Shown: positions 37,516-46,263, numbered from the stretch's first letter. The stretch is DNA of 64,000 bases from RH-AL1 sp965198485 (GCA_965198485.1 CBDAPQ010000005.1:1860001-1924000); one strand, 5' to 3'. Notes: generated by a model from the sequence alone, not told the origin. Program-made: numbers and translations.

Positions 37516-37589
37516 TGGAGCGGGTGAAGGGAATCGAACCCTCGTATTCTGCTTGGAAGGCAGTTGCTCTACCATTGAGCTACACCCGC
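37516..37589 (-). tRNA. tRNA-Gly (anticodon TCC)
   Basis: A 74-base cloverleaf read on the minus strand: acceptor GCGGGTG pairing with CACCCGC, D-arm GCTCAATGGTAGAGC, anticodon loop CTTCCAA giving TCC, T-arm AGGGTTCGATTCCCT. Discriminator T and an encoded CCA follow. The 3' end faces the accessory segment, the side at which integrative elements usually insert. Confidence 0.95.
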
Positions 37590-37599
37590 GCGGTGCTCC

Positions 37600-38295
37600 T
37601 TATGCCGCAGAACGAGGGTCGCGGGAAGGGGTGAGCTGCGCGAGCAGCGCGTCGAAATCCTTGTCGGACGGGTCGCGGGCGAGCACGGCCACGCGGACGC
37701 CGGGGCAGAATGCGGCCAGCGTTTCGCGGGTGGCGGCGGCGGGCACGCCGGCGCCGGCGCTCTCCACCAGGAGCAGGGTGGCGGGCGCGAGGCCGCGGCC
37801 GGCGAGCGCCGCCACCGCCGTCAGCGCATGGCTGATCGCGCCGAGTGCCGTCGGCGACACCAGCAGGATCGGCAGTCCGAGCGCGGCCACGAGGTCGAGC
37901 ACGGTGTGGCGACGGTCGAGCGGCACCATGAGGCCGCCGATGCCTTCGACCAGCGTGAGGCGCTCGGGCGCGAGCGCCTTTTGGCAGCAGGTCGCGACGG
38001 GATCGAGGCCCGGGGCGTCGCGGCCTTCGGCGGCGGCGGCCATGTCTGGTGACAACGGCGCGGCGTAGCGCCAGGGCGACATCGCCGCCACGGTGTCGTC
38101 GTCGAGCGGGAGGCCGAGGGCGGCGAGCAACCGGCCGGCGTCGCTCTCGGCGGCGGTGGCGGGATCGTAGCCGGTCAGCACCGGCTTCAGCGCGGCGACG
38201 GGGCGACCGGCGCGGCGGGCGGCGCGGATCAGCCCGGCCGTGACGTAGGTCTTACCGACCTCCGTCCCGGTCGCGGTCACGAAGAGGCCGGGCAC
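37600..38295 (-). CDS. bioD: ATP-dependent dethiobiotin synthetase BioD
   Basis: 231 residues from GTG. FVTATGTEVGKTYVT carries the P-loop; KPVLTGYDP binds diaminopelargonate; VEGIGGLMVPL is the Mg/carbamate loop. It closes the ureido ring of dethiobiotin from DAPA, CO2 and ATP. The start overlaps the end of bioF by 19 bases, so the two are translated from one transcript. tRNA-Gly lies ten bases beyond its stop on the same strand. Confidence 0.93.
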   Translation of the reverse strand: MPGLFVTATGTEVGKTYVTAGLIRAARRAGRPVAALKPVLTGYDPATAAESDAGRLLAALGLPLDDDTVAAMSPWRYAAPLSPDMAAAAEGRDAPGLDPVATCCQKALAPERLTLVEGIGGLMVPLDRRHTVLDLVAALGLPILLVSPTALGAISHALTAVAALAGRGLAPATLLLVESAGAGVPAAATRETLAAFCPGVRVAVLARDPSDKDFDALLAQLTPSRDPRSAA

Positions 38296-39452
38296 AGGGT
38301 CCTTCCTGCGTCGATCGATGCGGTGGCGTCGAGCAGGCCGCGGAGCGCCTCGACGAGGCGCGCGATGTCGGCCTCGTCATGGCCGGCGCAGAAGGCGAGG
38401 CGCAGCCGCGCCGTTCCCGGCGGCACGGTGGGCGGCCGGATCGCCACGACGAGAAAGCCGGCGGTCTCGAGTCGCGCGGAGACCTCCAGCGCCACCTCGG
38501 CGGCCCCGAGAACCACGGGCACGATCGCGCTCTGCGCTTCCGGCAGCCCCATCAGCTGGGTGAACAGCCGCGCCCTGGCGAGCGGCGCGCGCGTGAGCGC
38601 CGGCTCGGCGGCGATGATGTCCAGCGCCGCCGCCGCCGCCGCGACCGAGGCCGGGGGCAGGGCGGTGGAATAGACCAGCGAGCGGGCTCGGGTCTTCAAC
38701 AGGTCGACCACCGCGCGCGACGCGCAGCAATAGCCGCCGTAGCTGCCGACCGCCTTCGACAGCGTGCCCATCGCCAGGGGCACCTCGATCTTGGCCGACG
38801 CGTCGGGCGCCAGGCCCAGGCCGTGCGCGTCATCGGCCATCAGCCAGGCGTCGTGCGCGCCGGCGAGGCGGGCCAGCGCGGCGAGCGGCGCGCGATCGCC
38901 GTCCATCGAGAACACGGTCTCCGTGACGACCAGCGCGTGGCGGTGGGCGCCGCGATGCGTCGCCAGCAGGCCGGCCGCCGCGTCGACGTCGTTGTGGGGG
39001 AAACGGATGATGGTCGCGCCGGACAGCGTCGCGCCGGCGTAGAGGCAGCTGTGGGCCAGCGCGTCGATCAGCACGAGGTCGCCGGGGCCGGCGAGCACGC
39101 CGAGCACGCCGATGTTGGCGAGGTAGCCCGAGCCGAACACGCAGGCCGCCTCGCTGCCCTTCATCGCCGCAAGCTGGGCTTCGAGCGCCTCCAGCGGCGG
39201 ATGGTTGCCGGTGACGAGCCGCGAGGCGCCAGCGCCGGTGCCCCAACGCTCGATGGCGGCGGCGGCCGCCGCCTTGACGCGCGGATCGGTTGAGAGGCCG
39301 AGATAGTCGTTGCAGGAGAACGACACCAGGCGACGTCCCCCGCGGATCACATGGGGAAAGTCGCCGCGGTCGGTCGCCACCAGGGTGCGGCGGAGCGCGC
39401 GCGCGTCGAGGGCGTCGAGCTTGGCGGCGGCGTGTTCGTCGAGCGAGCGCAT
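38277..39452 (-). CDS. bioF: 8-amino-7-oxononanoate synthase BioF
   Basis: 391 residues from MRSLDEHAAAKLDAL. Class II PLP fold: FSCNDYLGLSTDPRV, FGSGYLANIGVLG, DALAHSCLYAGATLSGA, MADDAHGLG (PLP Asp/His) and MGTLSKAVGSYGGYCC with the Schiff-base Lys. It condenses pimeloyl-ACP/CoA with alanine. The long frame upstream of the ATG is the antisense of bioA and is excluded. Divergent from bioA across 48 bp and overlapping bioD. Confidence 0.94.
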   Translation of the reverse strand: MRSLDEHAAAKLDALDARALRRTLVATDRGDFPHVIRGGRRLVSFSCNDYLGLSTDPRVKAAAAAAIERWGTGAGASRLVTGNHPPLEALEAQLAAMKGSEAACVFGSGYLANIGVLGVLAGPGDLVLIDALAHSCLYAGATLSGATIIRFPHNDVDAAAGLLATHRGAHRHALVVTETVFSMDGDRAPLAALARLAGAHDAWLMADDAHGLGLAPDASAKIEVPLAMGTLSKAVGSYGGYCCASRAVVDLLKTRARSLVYSTALPPASVAAAAAALDIIAAEPALTRAPLARARLFTQLMGLPEAQSAIVPVVLGAAEVALEVSARLETAGFLVVAIRPPTVPPGTARLRLAFCAGHDEADIARLVEALRGLLDATASIDAGRTLCPASS

Positions 39453-39466
39453 TGGCCTCCCTGTCT

Positions 39467-39478
39467 GGCGCGAGCGCC
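39467..39478. promoter_or_regulatory. Short palindrome in the bioF/bioA divergent promoter
   Basis: GGCGC-GA-GCGCC is a perfect 12-base palindrome centred in the 48-base space between bioF and bioA. It could be an operator shared by both directions, but in GC-rich DNA such a motif may arise by chance. Confidence 0.3.
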
Positions 39479-39500
39479 GCCAAAATGCAAAAGCGGAGCG

Positions 39501-40793
39501 ATGACGAGAGACATCGTGGCCCTGGATCCGTCTTGGCTCGAAGCCGGACAGGCGCACCTGTGGCGGCCTTACTGCCAGATGAAGAACGCGGCGCCGGCGC
39601 TCGCCGTCGCGGCGACTCGAGGCTCGCGCATCCACCTCGCCGACGGTCGCGTGCTGATCGACGGCATCGCCTCGTGGTGGACGGCTTGCCACGGCTACAA
39701 CCATCCCCAAATTGCCGACGCGGTGCGCCGGCAGCTCGAGATCATGCCGCACGTGATGTTCGGCGGGCTCACGCACGAGCCGGCGGCGACGCTGGCGGCC
39801 CGGCTCGCGGCGCTGCTGCCGGGCAATCTCGACCACGTCTTCTTCTCGGAATCCGGCTCGGTCGCCGTTGAGGTCGCCATGAAGATGGCGATCCAGGCGG
39901 CGCTGAATCGCGGCGAGCCCGAGCGCACGAAGATCCTGGCGTTCCGCGGCGGCTATCACGGCGACACGCTGGCGACGATGGCGGTGTGCGATCCGGAAGA
40001 AGGCATGCACGCGCACTTCGCCGGCGTGCTGCCCCGCCAGATCATCGCCGGACTGCCGCGCGACGAGGCCGGCCTCGCGGGTTTCGAGACGCTGATGGAA
40101 CGCGAAGGCCACCGCGTCGCCGCGATCCTGGTCGAGCCGCTGGTGCAGGGCGCCGGCGGCATGCTGTTCCACGAGGCCGCCACGCTGGCGCGGCTGCGCG
40201 CGGCGGCGACGCGTCACGGCTGCCTGCTGATTTTCGACGAGATCTTCACCGGGTTCGGGCGCACCGGCGCGATGTTCGCCTGCGAGGCGGCGGGCGTGGT
40301 GGCCGATATCGTGACGCTGTCCAAGGCGCTGACCGGCGGCACGATGGCGCTGGCCGCCACCATCGCGTCGCGGTCGGTCTTCGAGGCCTTCCTCTCGGAC
40401 GATCCGACCCACGCGCTGATGCACGGGCCGACCTTCATGGCCAACCCGCTGGCCTGCGCCGCCGCCAACGCCTCGCTCGACCTTTTCGAGCGCGAGCCGC
40501 GCTTGGCCCAGGCCAGCGCGATCGAGGTGCGGCTGCGCGAAGGCCTGGCGCCGCTCGCCGGCCGTCCCGGCATCCGCGACGTGCGGGTGAAGGGCGCGAT
40601 CGGCGTGGTCGAGCTCGAGCGCATCGACGACCTCGACGCGCTCAAGGCGCGCTTCCTGCGCGCCGGCGTGTGGGTGCGGCCGTTCCGCACCATCGCGTAC
40701 CTGACACCGGCCCTTACGATCGCGGCGGAGGACCTCGATGCGCTGATCGACGCCATGGTCGAGGTGGCGTCGGCGCACGGGCGCGGCGCGTGA
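39501..40793 (+). CDS. bioA: Adenosylmethionine-8-amino-7-oxononanoate aminotransferase BioA
   Basis: 430 residues from MTRDIVALDPSWLEAG. Landmarks: HLWRPYCQMKNA (BioA W-x-P-Y substrate loop), DGIASWWTACHGYNHPQI, FFSESGSVAVEVAMKMA, FRGGYHGDTLATMAV, LIFDEIFTGFGRTG (PLP Asp) and VTLSKALTGGTMAL with the catalytic Lys. It converts KAPA to DAPA using SAM as amino donor. bioB and bioC are not in the window. The stop overlaps the GTG of the next small gene. Confidence 0.93.
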   Translation: MTRDIVALDPSWLEAGQAHLWRPYCQMKNAAPALAVAATRGSRIHLADGRVLIDGIASWWTACHGYNHPQIADAVRRQLEIMPHVMFGGLTHEPAATLAARLAALLPGNLDHVFFSESGSVAVEVAMKMAIQAALNRGEPERTKILAFRGGYHGDTLATMAVCDPEEGMHAHFAGVLPRQIIAGLPRDEAGLAGFETLMEREGHRVAAILVEPLVQGAGGMLFHEAATLARLRAAATRHGCLLIFDEIFTGFGRTGAMFACEAAGVVADIVTLSKALTGGTMALAATIASRSVFEAFLSDDPTHALMHGPTFMANPLACAAANASLDLFEREPRLAQASAIEVRLREGLAPLAGRPGIRDVRVKGAIGVVELERIDDLDALKARFLRAGVWVRPFRTIAYLTPALTIAAEDLDALIDAMVEVASAHGRGA

Positions 40794-40945
40794 CCCGGGG
40801 CACCAAGAAGGCCGACCTGCCGAGCAAGATCTGCCCGGTGTGCCACCGGCCGTTCGCCTGGCGCAAGAAGTGGGAGCGCAGCTGGGACGAGGTGCGCTAC
40901 TGCTCCGAGCGCTGCCGCCGCAACGCCAAGGGGGCGAAAGACTAG
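40790..40945 (+). CDS. DUF2256 zinc-ribbon mini-protein
   Basis: 51 residues from a GTG overlapping the bioA stop (GTGA). Four cysteines in two knuckles, KICPVCHRPF and RYCSERCRRN, bracket AWRKKWERSWDEV, the exact DUF2256 layout. The family often sits next to cryptochrome or oxidoreductase genes; its role is unknown. Coupling to bioA here is positional only. Confidence 0.85.
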   Translation: MTRGTKKADLPSKICPVCHRPFAWRKKWERSWDEVRYCSERCRRNAKGAKD

Positions 40946-40966
40946 AGCACGCCCGAGGGAAACCGC

Positions 40967-41066
40967 TTCCGTCATTGCGAGCGGAGCGAAGCAACCCCAA
41001 GAGCCACCTGGCAGGATTGCGTCGTTCGCCCCGGGGTTGCTTCGCCTTCGGCTCGCAATGACGGAA
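40967..41066. repeat. Dispersed long-arm palindrome (REP-like)
   Basis: Outer 16-base arms (starting TTCCGTCATTGC at 40967 and complementary at 41051-41066) and inner 11-base arms (GAAGCAACCCC at 40988, complement at 41033) form a cruciform-like element of 100 bases. Elements with the core GTCATTGCGAGC...GCTCGCAATGAC are scattered in many alphaproteobacterial genomes. It sits directly between DUF2256 and the rraA remnant. Confidence 0.8.
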
Positions 41067-41072
41067 CTTGCG

Positions 41073-41241
41073 TCACGGCAGGGTCAGCGCCTTCGGGCTC
41101 ACCACGGAGGCCGTCCTCGTCGGCGTAGACCCAGTCGCCGGATGGAAAGGTGGCGCTGCCAAAGCTCCGGAAGGGCAGGGCGCAGCTCTGCAGGATCGCC
41201 TCGCGGGCGTCGACGAGGTCGGCGGTCGCGTACATCGGCAC
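41073..41241 (-). pseudogene. rraA remnant with internal deletion and frameshift
   Basis: The minus strand reads MPMYATADLVDAREAILQSC then ALPFRSFG, matching the first ~26 residues of RraA (RNase E activity regulator), and runs straight into SATFPSGDWVYADEDG, which matches its last ~25 residues. Roughly 100 residues in between, including the RNase E-binding core, are absent. After DEDG a one-base shift is needed to reach VVSPKALTLP and a stop at 41073, the usual RraA C-terminus. Both lesions make it non-functional. Confidence 0.75.
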
Positions 41242-41327
41242 GAAGGGAAAACGCAGGTTTTCCGCGCGTCAACTCGCCACGGACGACGCCAAAAGAATAG
41301 GGTGGGGCCGACTCAGCCGGAACCGCC

Positions 41328-42188
41328 ATGCGCCTGCTCGACCATCTGCCTCGTTCGAAGCTCGCCGAAGGCCCTGTCTGGGATGCTGGGAGCCGATGCC
41401 TGTACTGGGTCGACATCGTCGGCCAGGGCATCCACCGCTACGAGCCGGCGACGGGCGCCTGCGCCAGCCACCCGCTGCCCGATCTGGTCGGCTTCTGCGT
41501 CGTCGCCGCCGACGCCCGCCTGGTCGCCGGGATCGGCGGCGGGCTCTACGATCTCGCCTTTGGGACCGCCGGCGAGACGCCGCTGGTCCGCCCGGCGATG
41601 CACGCGGCCAACCGCTTCAACGACGGCAAGTGCGATCCGCGCGGGCGGCTGTGGGCCGGCACGATGCATGTCGAGGCCAACCGCGACCATGAGGCGACGG
41701 GCGCGCTCTACCGCTGGCGCGGCGGCGGGCTCGAGGTGGCGCAGGCGCCGGTGTCGCTGTCGAATGGCCTGGGCTGGAGTCCCTCCGGCGACACGATGTA
41801 CTTTTCCGACACCCACGCCGGCACGGTCTGGGCATACGATTACGACCTCGCCACCGGCGCCATCTCGCATCGGCGCGCCTTCGCCACCGTGCCGGTCGAG
41901 GAGGGCGTGCCCGACGGCCTCGCGGTGGATGCCGCCGGGCGCGTGCTCGTCGCGATCTGGCGCGGCGGGCGGCTCAACGTCTACGCGCCGGATGGCTCGC
42001 TCGAGGCCGAGCTGCCCGTGCCGGTGCGCAACCCGACGAGCTGCTGCTTCGGCGGCCCCGGTCTCGCGACGCTCTACGTGACGACGATGCCGTCCTCGAA
42101 CGAGGACGATCCGCGCTCCGGCTCGCTCTTCGCCGATGCACGCAGCACGCCCGGCCTGCCGAGCGCAAGGATGGACCGCGGGCTGTGA
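41328..42188 (+). CDS. SMP-30/gluconolactonase/LRE family protein
   Basis: 286 residues, six-bladed beta-propeller. Metal-site landmarks: LAEGPVWD (Glu ligand), RFNDGKCDPRGRLWAGTM (Asn/Asp ligands), LSNGLGWSPSGDTMYFSDTHAGTVWAYD (Asn) and VPDGLAVDAAGRVLVA (Asp). Family enzymes hydrolyse sugar lactones such as gluconolactone or L-arabinolactone. No sugar dehydrogenase is adjacent, so the substrate is open. Confidence 0.9.
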   Translation: MRLLDHLPRSKLAEGPVWDAGSRCLYWVDIVGQGIHRYEPATGACASHPLPDLVGFCVVAADARLVAGIGGGLYDLAFGTAGETPLVRPAMHAANRFNDGKCDPRGRLWAGTMHVEANRDHEATGALYRWRGGGLEVAQAPVSLSNGLGWSPSGDTMYFSDTHAGTVWAYDYDLATGAISHRRAFATVPVEEGVPDGLAVDAAGRVLVAIWRGGRLNVYAPDGSLEAELPVPVRNPTSCCFGGPGLATLYVTTMPSSNEDDPRSGSLFADARSTPGLPSARMDRGL

Positions 42189-42229
42189 GACACCAGTCAA
42201 GAAGGGCGTCTTTCCGGGGCGCCGCAGGC

Positions 42230-42340
42230 GCACCCGGGACCGGAGAGCTTGGGCTTTCCCGGAACGAGCGAGGCGCACCGGTTCCGGGTTCTCGCTGCGC
42301 GAGCACTGGAATGACGAGCTGCGGATCGCCCGAAGCAGAC
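42230..42340. repeat. Dispersed intergenic repeat-like sequence
   Basis: GC-rich inverted elements (GGAACGAGCGAG ... CGCTGCGCGAGC, ending GAATGACGAGC) typical of scattered alphaproteobacterial palindromes occupy the space between the SMP-30 gene and convergent madM. The boundaries are approximate. Confidence 0.45.
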
Positions 42341-42350
42341 GGTGCCCCTG

Positions 42351-43115
42351 CTATCGCACGAACATCCGCACGATAAGGAAGAACAGCGAAGGGCACAGCA
42401 GGCAGCCCAGGCCGGTATGGAAGGTCGAGGTCAGCGCGCCGTAGGGGACCAGCCGTCGGTCGGTCGCCGCCAGGCCGGCGGTGACGCCGCTGACCGAGCC
42501 CATGACGCCGCCGTAGATCATCGCCGAGCGCGGGTTGTCGAGGCCGATGGCGCGGGCGACGAGCGGCGTCACCACCATGACGAAGACCGCCTTGAGCACG
42601 CCGGTGGCGATCGAAAGCGCGATCACCGGCGAGGCGGCGCCGAGCGCCGTGCCCGTCGCCGTGCCGATGATGTAGGCGTTGGCGCCGGCCCCGATGGTGG
42701 TGAGGCTGACCGCGTCGGTGTAGCCGAAGCTCCAGGCGCAGGCGGCGCCGACGGCGAAGGGGATGGCGGTGCCGAACGCCACGGCGACGAAGGCCACGGC
42801 GCCGGCGCGCCAGGCCTGCGCGACGTCGACCTCGAAGGCGGTCGAGACCACGGCGAAGTCGCGCAGCATGGCACCGCCGAGGAGCAGGATGCCGGAGAAG
42901 GGCACGACGTCGGCGATGCCGTGGTGGCCGTGTGTGATCCGCCCGCCGAGATAGGCGAGCGCGAGGCCGAGCGCGATGGCGAAGGCCGAGGCGTGGACAC
43001 GACCGCGCGTCAGCCCGCGCGACAGCCCGCTGGAGACGAGCATCAGCAGCCCGACCAGCGCGAAGGCGACGACCAGCGCCTCGCTCTTGGCCATGTGGGT
43101 GAAGATCTCGCTCAT
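42351..43115 (-). CDS. madM: Malonate transporter subunit MadM
   Basis: 254 residues, eight or more membrane helices. The family N-terminus MSEIFTHMAKSEALVVAFALVG, then GRITHGHHGIADV, SLTTIGAGANAYIIGTATGTALGA and a C-terminal YGALTSTFHTGLGCLLCPSLFFLI match MadM. With MadL it forms a sodium/malonate symporter. The ATG overlaps the madL TGA (ATGA). The frame is open far upstream through madL in another phase and is excluded. Confidence 0.9.
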   Translation of the reverse strand: MSEIFTHMAKSEALVVAFALVGLLMLVSSGLSRGLTRGRVHASAFAIALGLALAYLGGRITHGHHGIADVVPFSGILLLGGAMLRDFAVVSTAFEVDVAQAWRAGAVAFVAVAFGTAIPFAVGAACAWSFGYTDAVSLTTIGAGANAYIIGTATGTALGAASPVIALSIATGVLKAVFVMVVTPLVARAIGLDNPRSAMIYGGVMGSVSGVTAGLAATDRRLVPYGALTSTFHTGLGCLLCPSLFFLIVRMFVR

Positions 43116-43522
43116 CGCTGCAGGCCCTCCGCCGGCTCGAAGCCGGGCGCGGCCTCTCCGACGCGCTCGCCCAGGCGGGTGCGGCCGAGGACGGCGGCGA
43201 GGCCGAGGCAGAGCACGAAGGAGACGAGGCTTGCCAGCAGCACCATGGGGCCGCTTCCGATGGCCGCCACAACGTCCTGCTGCGCCGCCATCGCCACGAT
43301 GATGGGGATATACATAGCCGACCAGAACTCGACGCCGCCGGTGACGCCCTTGCCGAGCCAGCCGCGCGATTTCAGCGCGGCGCGCGCGGCGATCAGCGCG
43401 ATCATGGCGAAGCCGACGCCGCCGATGTCGGCGCGGATGCCGAGCGCGACGCCGAGCATCTCGCCCACGAAGGTGCCGAGAAGCGTGCAGGCGGCGAGCA
43501 GCGCGACGCCGTAGATGATCAT
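43112..43522 (-). CDS. madL: Malonate transporter subunit MadL
   Basis: 136 residues, four membrane helices. It starts MIIYGVALLAACTLLGTFVGEMLG and contains GGVGFAMIALIAA and FWSAMYIPIIVAMAAQQDVV, the MadL signature. GAGG lies four bases before the ATG at 43522; the upstream open frame lacks homology. It is the small partner of MadM in malonate uptake. No malonate decarboxylase or malonyl-CoA synthetase gene is nearby. Confidence 0.9.
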   Translation of the reverse strand: MIIYGVALLAACTLLGTFVGEMLGVALGIRADIGGVGFAMIALIAARAALKSRGWLGKGVTGGVEFWSAMYIPIIVAMAAQQDVVAAIGSGPMVLLASLVSFVLCLGLAAVLGRTRLGERVGEAAPGFEPAEGLQR

Positions 43523-44003
43523 AGAACCTCGCGGGTGGCAGGAGGGCGCCGCGGCAACGGAATGCGGCGACCTGTGCCGCCGCTCTGCCCAAAGACTGGG
43601 GCGAGAGCGTGGGGGATGCCGCAAAGAACCTTGCGCTCGTGATGATCGCCTGCAGGTTCCCGCTTCTGCCCGATCCGTTCCGACCCGTCGCCCTGGCAGC
43701 GCTTCGCCGGCTCGCGCAACATCAGCAGGCACGCCCGTTCGATGCCGTCTCGGGAGGCGCCGACGTCCGGCGGCGCGGCCAGACGCGGGACGCCTGCCCT
43801 ATTGTTTCGCGCTCGCGCGAATGGGACGACGGGATCGAGGGCTGCGACGGCCACGAAATGCCGACGGACCTGCCGCTCGACTCGACGGGCTGAGCCCCAT
43901 TCCCAAATCCGCCGCGATGCGGTAGATCGTGTCGCAATGCGGCAGGCGCGCGACGTGCGTCGGATCACTGCGCCCGCTCCTCTCCAATCTTCGGCCCCTT
44001 CCC
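43523..44003. other. Intergenic between madL and typA
   Basis: 481 bases. Overlapping short frames on both strands have biased, shadow-like composition and no recognisable family. It should contain the divergent promoters for madLM and typA. Confidence 0.5.
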
Positions 44004-45827
44004 ATGAAGCTGCGAAACATCGCCATCATCGCTCACGTCGATCATGGCAAGACGACCCTCGTCGACTGCCTGCTGCGCCAGTCCGGCGCGTTCCGCGACA
44101 ACCAGCGCGTCGCCGAGCGGGTGATGGACTCGAACGACCTCGAGAAGGAGCGCGGCATCACCATCATGGCGAAGGCCACCTCCATTGCCTGGAACGACAC
44201 CCGCATCAACATCGTCGACACCCCCGGCCACGCCGACTTCGGCGGCGAGGTCGAGCGCATCTTGTCGATGGTCGACGGCGCCATCGTGCTGGTCGACGCC
44301 GCCGAGGGACCGATGCCGCAGACCAAGTTCGTGGTCGGCAAGGCGCTCAAAATCGGCCTCAAGCCGATTGTCGCCATCAACAAGGTCGACAAGCCCGACG
44401 CCCGCGTGACCGAGGTGGTCAACGAGGTGTTCGACCTCTTCGCCGCGCTCGACGCCAGCGACGAGCAGCTCGACTTTCCGATTCTCTACGGCTCCGCCAA
44501 GCAGGGCTGGATGGCGATGGCGCCGGAGGGCCCGCAGGACGGCATGGGCCCGCTGTTCGACCTCGTCATCAAGCACGTGCCCGAGCCCACCATCGAGGAG
44601 GGCGGCTTCCGCATGCTCGGCACGCTGCTCGAGGCCAACCCCTACCTCGGCCGCATCGTCACCGGCCGCATCTTCGCCGGCTCGGTGAAGCCCAACCAGT
44701 CGGTCAAGGTGCTCGACCGCACCGGCAAGGTCGTCGAGCAGGGCAGGGTGTCGAAGATCCTCGCCTTCCGCGGCATCGAGCGCACGCCCATCGAGGAGGC
44801 CGAGGCCGGCGACATCGTCGCCATCGCGGGGCTGGAGAAGTTCAACGTCGCCGACACGATGTGCGAGCCTTCGGTCACCGAGCCGCTGCAGGCCCAGCCG
44901 ATCGATCCGCCGACCCTGTCGATGACCTTTCTCGTCAACGATTCCCCGCTCGCCGGTACCGAGGGCGACAAGGTCACCACCCGCGTCATCCGCGCCCGGC
45001 TGATGAAGGAGGCCGAGGGCAACGTCGCCCTCAAGATCGCCGACGATACCAAGTCCGACGGCTACATCGTGTCGGGCCGCGGCGAGCTGCAGCTCTCGAT
45101 CCTCATCGAGGTGATGCGCCGCGAGGGCTTCGAGCTCGGCGTGTCGCGCCCCAAGGTGGTCTACCAGAAGGCGGAGGACGGCTCGCTGCTGGAGCCCATC
45201 GAGGAGGTCGTGATCGACGTCGACGAGGAGCATTCCGGCGTCGTCGTGCAGAAGATGTCCGAGCGCAAGGCCGAGATGATCGAGATGCGGCCCTCCGGCG
45301 GCAACCGCCAGCGCATCGTGTTCCACGCGCCGACGCGCGGCCTCATCGGATACCAGGGGGAACTACTGACGGATACAAAAGGCACGGCCATCATGAACCG
45401 GCTGTTCCACGAATATGCGCCCTTCAAGGGCGAGATCACCGGCCGTCGCAACGGCGTCCTGATCTCCAACGACCAGGGCGAGAGCGTCGCCTACGCCATG
45501 TGGAAGCTGGAAGACCGCGGCCCGATGATGATCACGCCCGGCATCAAGGTCTACCGAGGCATGATCATCGGCGAGCATAGCCGCGAGAACGACCTCGAGA
45601 TCAACGTGCTCAAGGGCAAGCAACTCACCAACATCCGCGCCGCCGGCAAGGACGAGGCGGTGCGCCTGACCCCGCCGATCCAGATGACGCTGGAGAAGGC
45701 GCTGGCCTACATCGAGGACGACGAGCTGGTCGAAGTCACGCCGAAGTCGATCCGCCTGCGCAAGACGTTCCTCGACCCCAACGAGCGCAAGCGCGCCGAC
45801 CGCAGCAAGGAAGCGCTCGCGGGGTGA
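44004..45827 (+). CDS. typA: Translational GTPase TypA/BipA
   Basis: 607 residues from MKLRNIAIIAHVDHGKTTLVD. G1 is AHVDHGKT (10-17), G2 includes RGITI, G3 DTPGHADFGGE, G4 NKVDKPDA and G5 GSAKQG. Domains II, III and V follow, and the TypA-specific C-terminal domain (GLIGYQGELLTDTKGTAIMN, LEDRGPMMITPGIKVYRGMIIGEHSR) is complete. It acts on ribosomes in stress and low-temperature assembly. The upstream 25 open codons lack an SD and are excluded. Confidence 0.95.
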   Translation: MKLRNIAIIAHVDHGKTTLVDCLLRQSGAFRDNQRVAERVMDSNDLEKERGITIMAKATSIAWNDTRINIVDTPGHADFGGEVERILSMVDGAIVLVDAAEGPMPQTKFVVGKALKIGLKPIVAINKVDKPDARVTEVVNEVFDLFAALDASDEQLDFPILYGSAKQGWMAMAPEGPQDGMGPLFDLVIKHVPEPTIEEGGFRMLGTLLEANPYLGRIVTGRIFAGSVKPNQSVKVLDRTGKVVEQGRVSKILAFRGIERTPIEEAEAGDIVAIAGLEKFNVADTMCEPSVTEPLQAQPIDPPTLSMTFLVNDSPLAGTEGDKVTTRVIRARLMKEAEGNVALKIADDTKSDGYIVSGRGELQLSILIEVMRREGFELGVSRPKVVYQKAEDGSLLEPIEEVVIDVDEEHSGVVVQKMSERKAEMIEMRPSGGNRQRIVFHAPTRGLIGYQGELLTDTKGTAIMNRLFHEYAPFKGEITGRRNGVLISNDQGESVAYAMWKLEDRGPMMITPGIKVYRGMIIGEHSRENDLEINVLKGKQLTNIRAAGKDEAVRLTPPIQMTLEKALAYIEDDELVEVTPKSIRLRKTFLDPNERKRADRSKEALAG

Positions 45828-45925
45828 CAGATCTCTTCTCTCCTCGCGTGAGAAGGTGCCCGGCGAGTTGAAACCTTGGATCTTCGGTGTGGCGCATAAG
45901 CCACACCAGTGCTACGCTCTTTCAC

Positions 45926-46263
45926 ATGAGCCCGGAACCCGATGATCTCGTTCTTCAGCGCCTCCGCGCGGTGCGCGAGGAGATGGCCACGAAGTCCGAC
46001 CTTGCCGATGTCGGGTCCAACCTCGCCAATCTGAAGTTGAAGTTGACATTCCTCCGCGCCGACGTCGCGTCCGACTGATCGCGATGGAGGCGCGGCAGAT
46101 GGTGGAGCCCAAGCAGACCCGCGAGCAGATCGGCGGGCTGCGTCGCGCGGTGGTCGAGTACCACACATCGGTTATCGGCCACGGCATCCTCATCAGCGAA
46201 CTGGAAGCCCGCGTCCGCCGCCTGGAACAGCACCTCGATCTGCCGCCGGCGGAGACGCATTGA
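45926..46263 (+). pseudogene. Small coiled-coil protein gene split by a frameshift
   Basis: MSPEPDDLVLQRLRAVREEM continues to LRADVASD and a stop at 46076-46078. Two bases out of phase, MEARQMVEPKQTREQIGGLR continues through VVEYHTSVIGHGILISELEARVRRLEQHLDLPP to 46263. Together they resemble the ~110-residue coiled-coil family found widely in Rhizobiales (VLQ-LRAIR ... ELE-RV-RLE-HL), so one gene has been broken near 46078. The function is unknown. Confidence 0.6.
46174..46196 (+). repeat. 23-bp direct repeat, copy 1 (inside coiled-coil gene remnant)
   Basis: A 23-base sequence starting ATCGGCCACGGCATCC is repeated exactly at 46329-46351. Copy 1 encodes IGHGILIS in the coiled-coil remnant. 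Confidence 0.8.

Noticed and set aside
37516..37600. Phage-type attachment site at tRNA-Gly
   Set aside because: No second copy of the tRNA 3' end and no integrase found in the window; kept only as a hypothesis about the neighbouring segment.
38277..41000. 907-codon minus-strand frame that could suggest a giant fused BioF
   Set aside because: The first ~516 codons are antisense of bioA and beyond; homology to BioF begins only at the ATG at 39452.
43519..43968. 149-codon minus-strand frame upstream of madL
   Set aside because: No homology, biased composition, overlaps equally long frames on the opposite strand; treated as promoter region.
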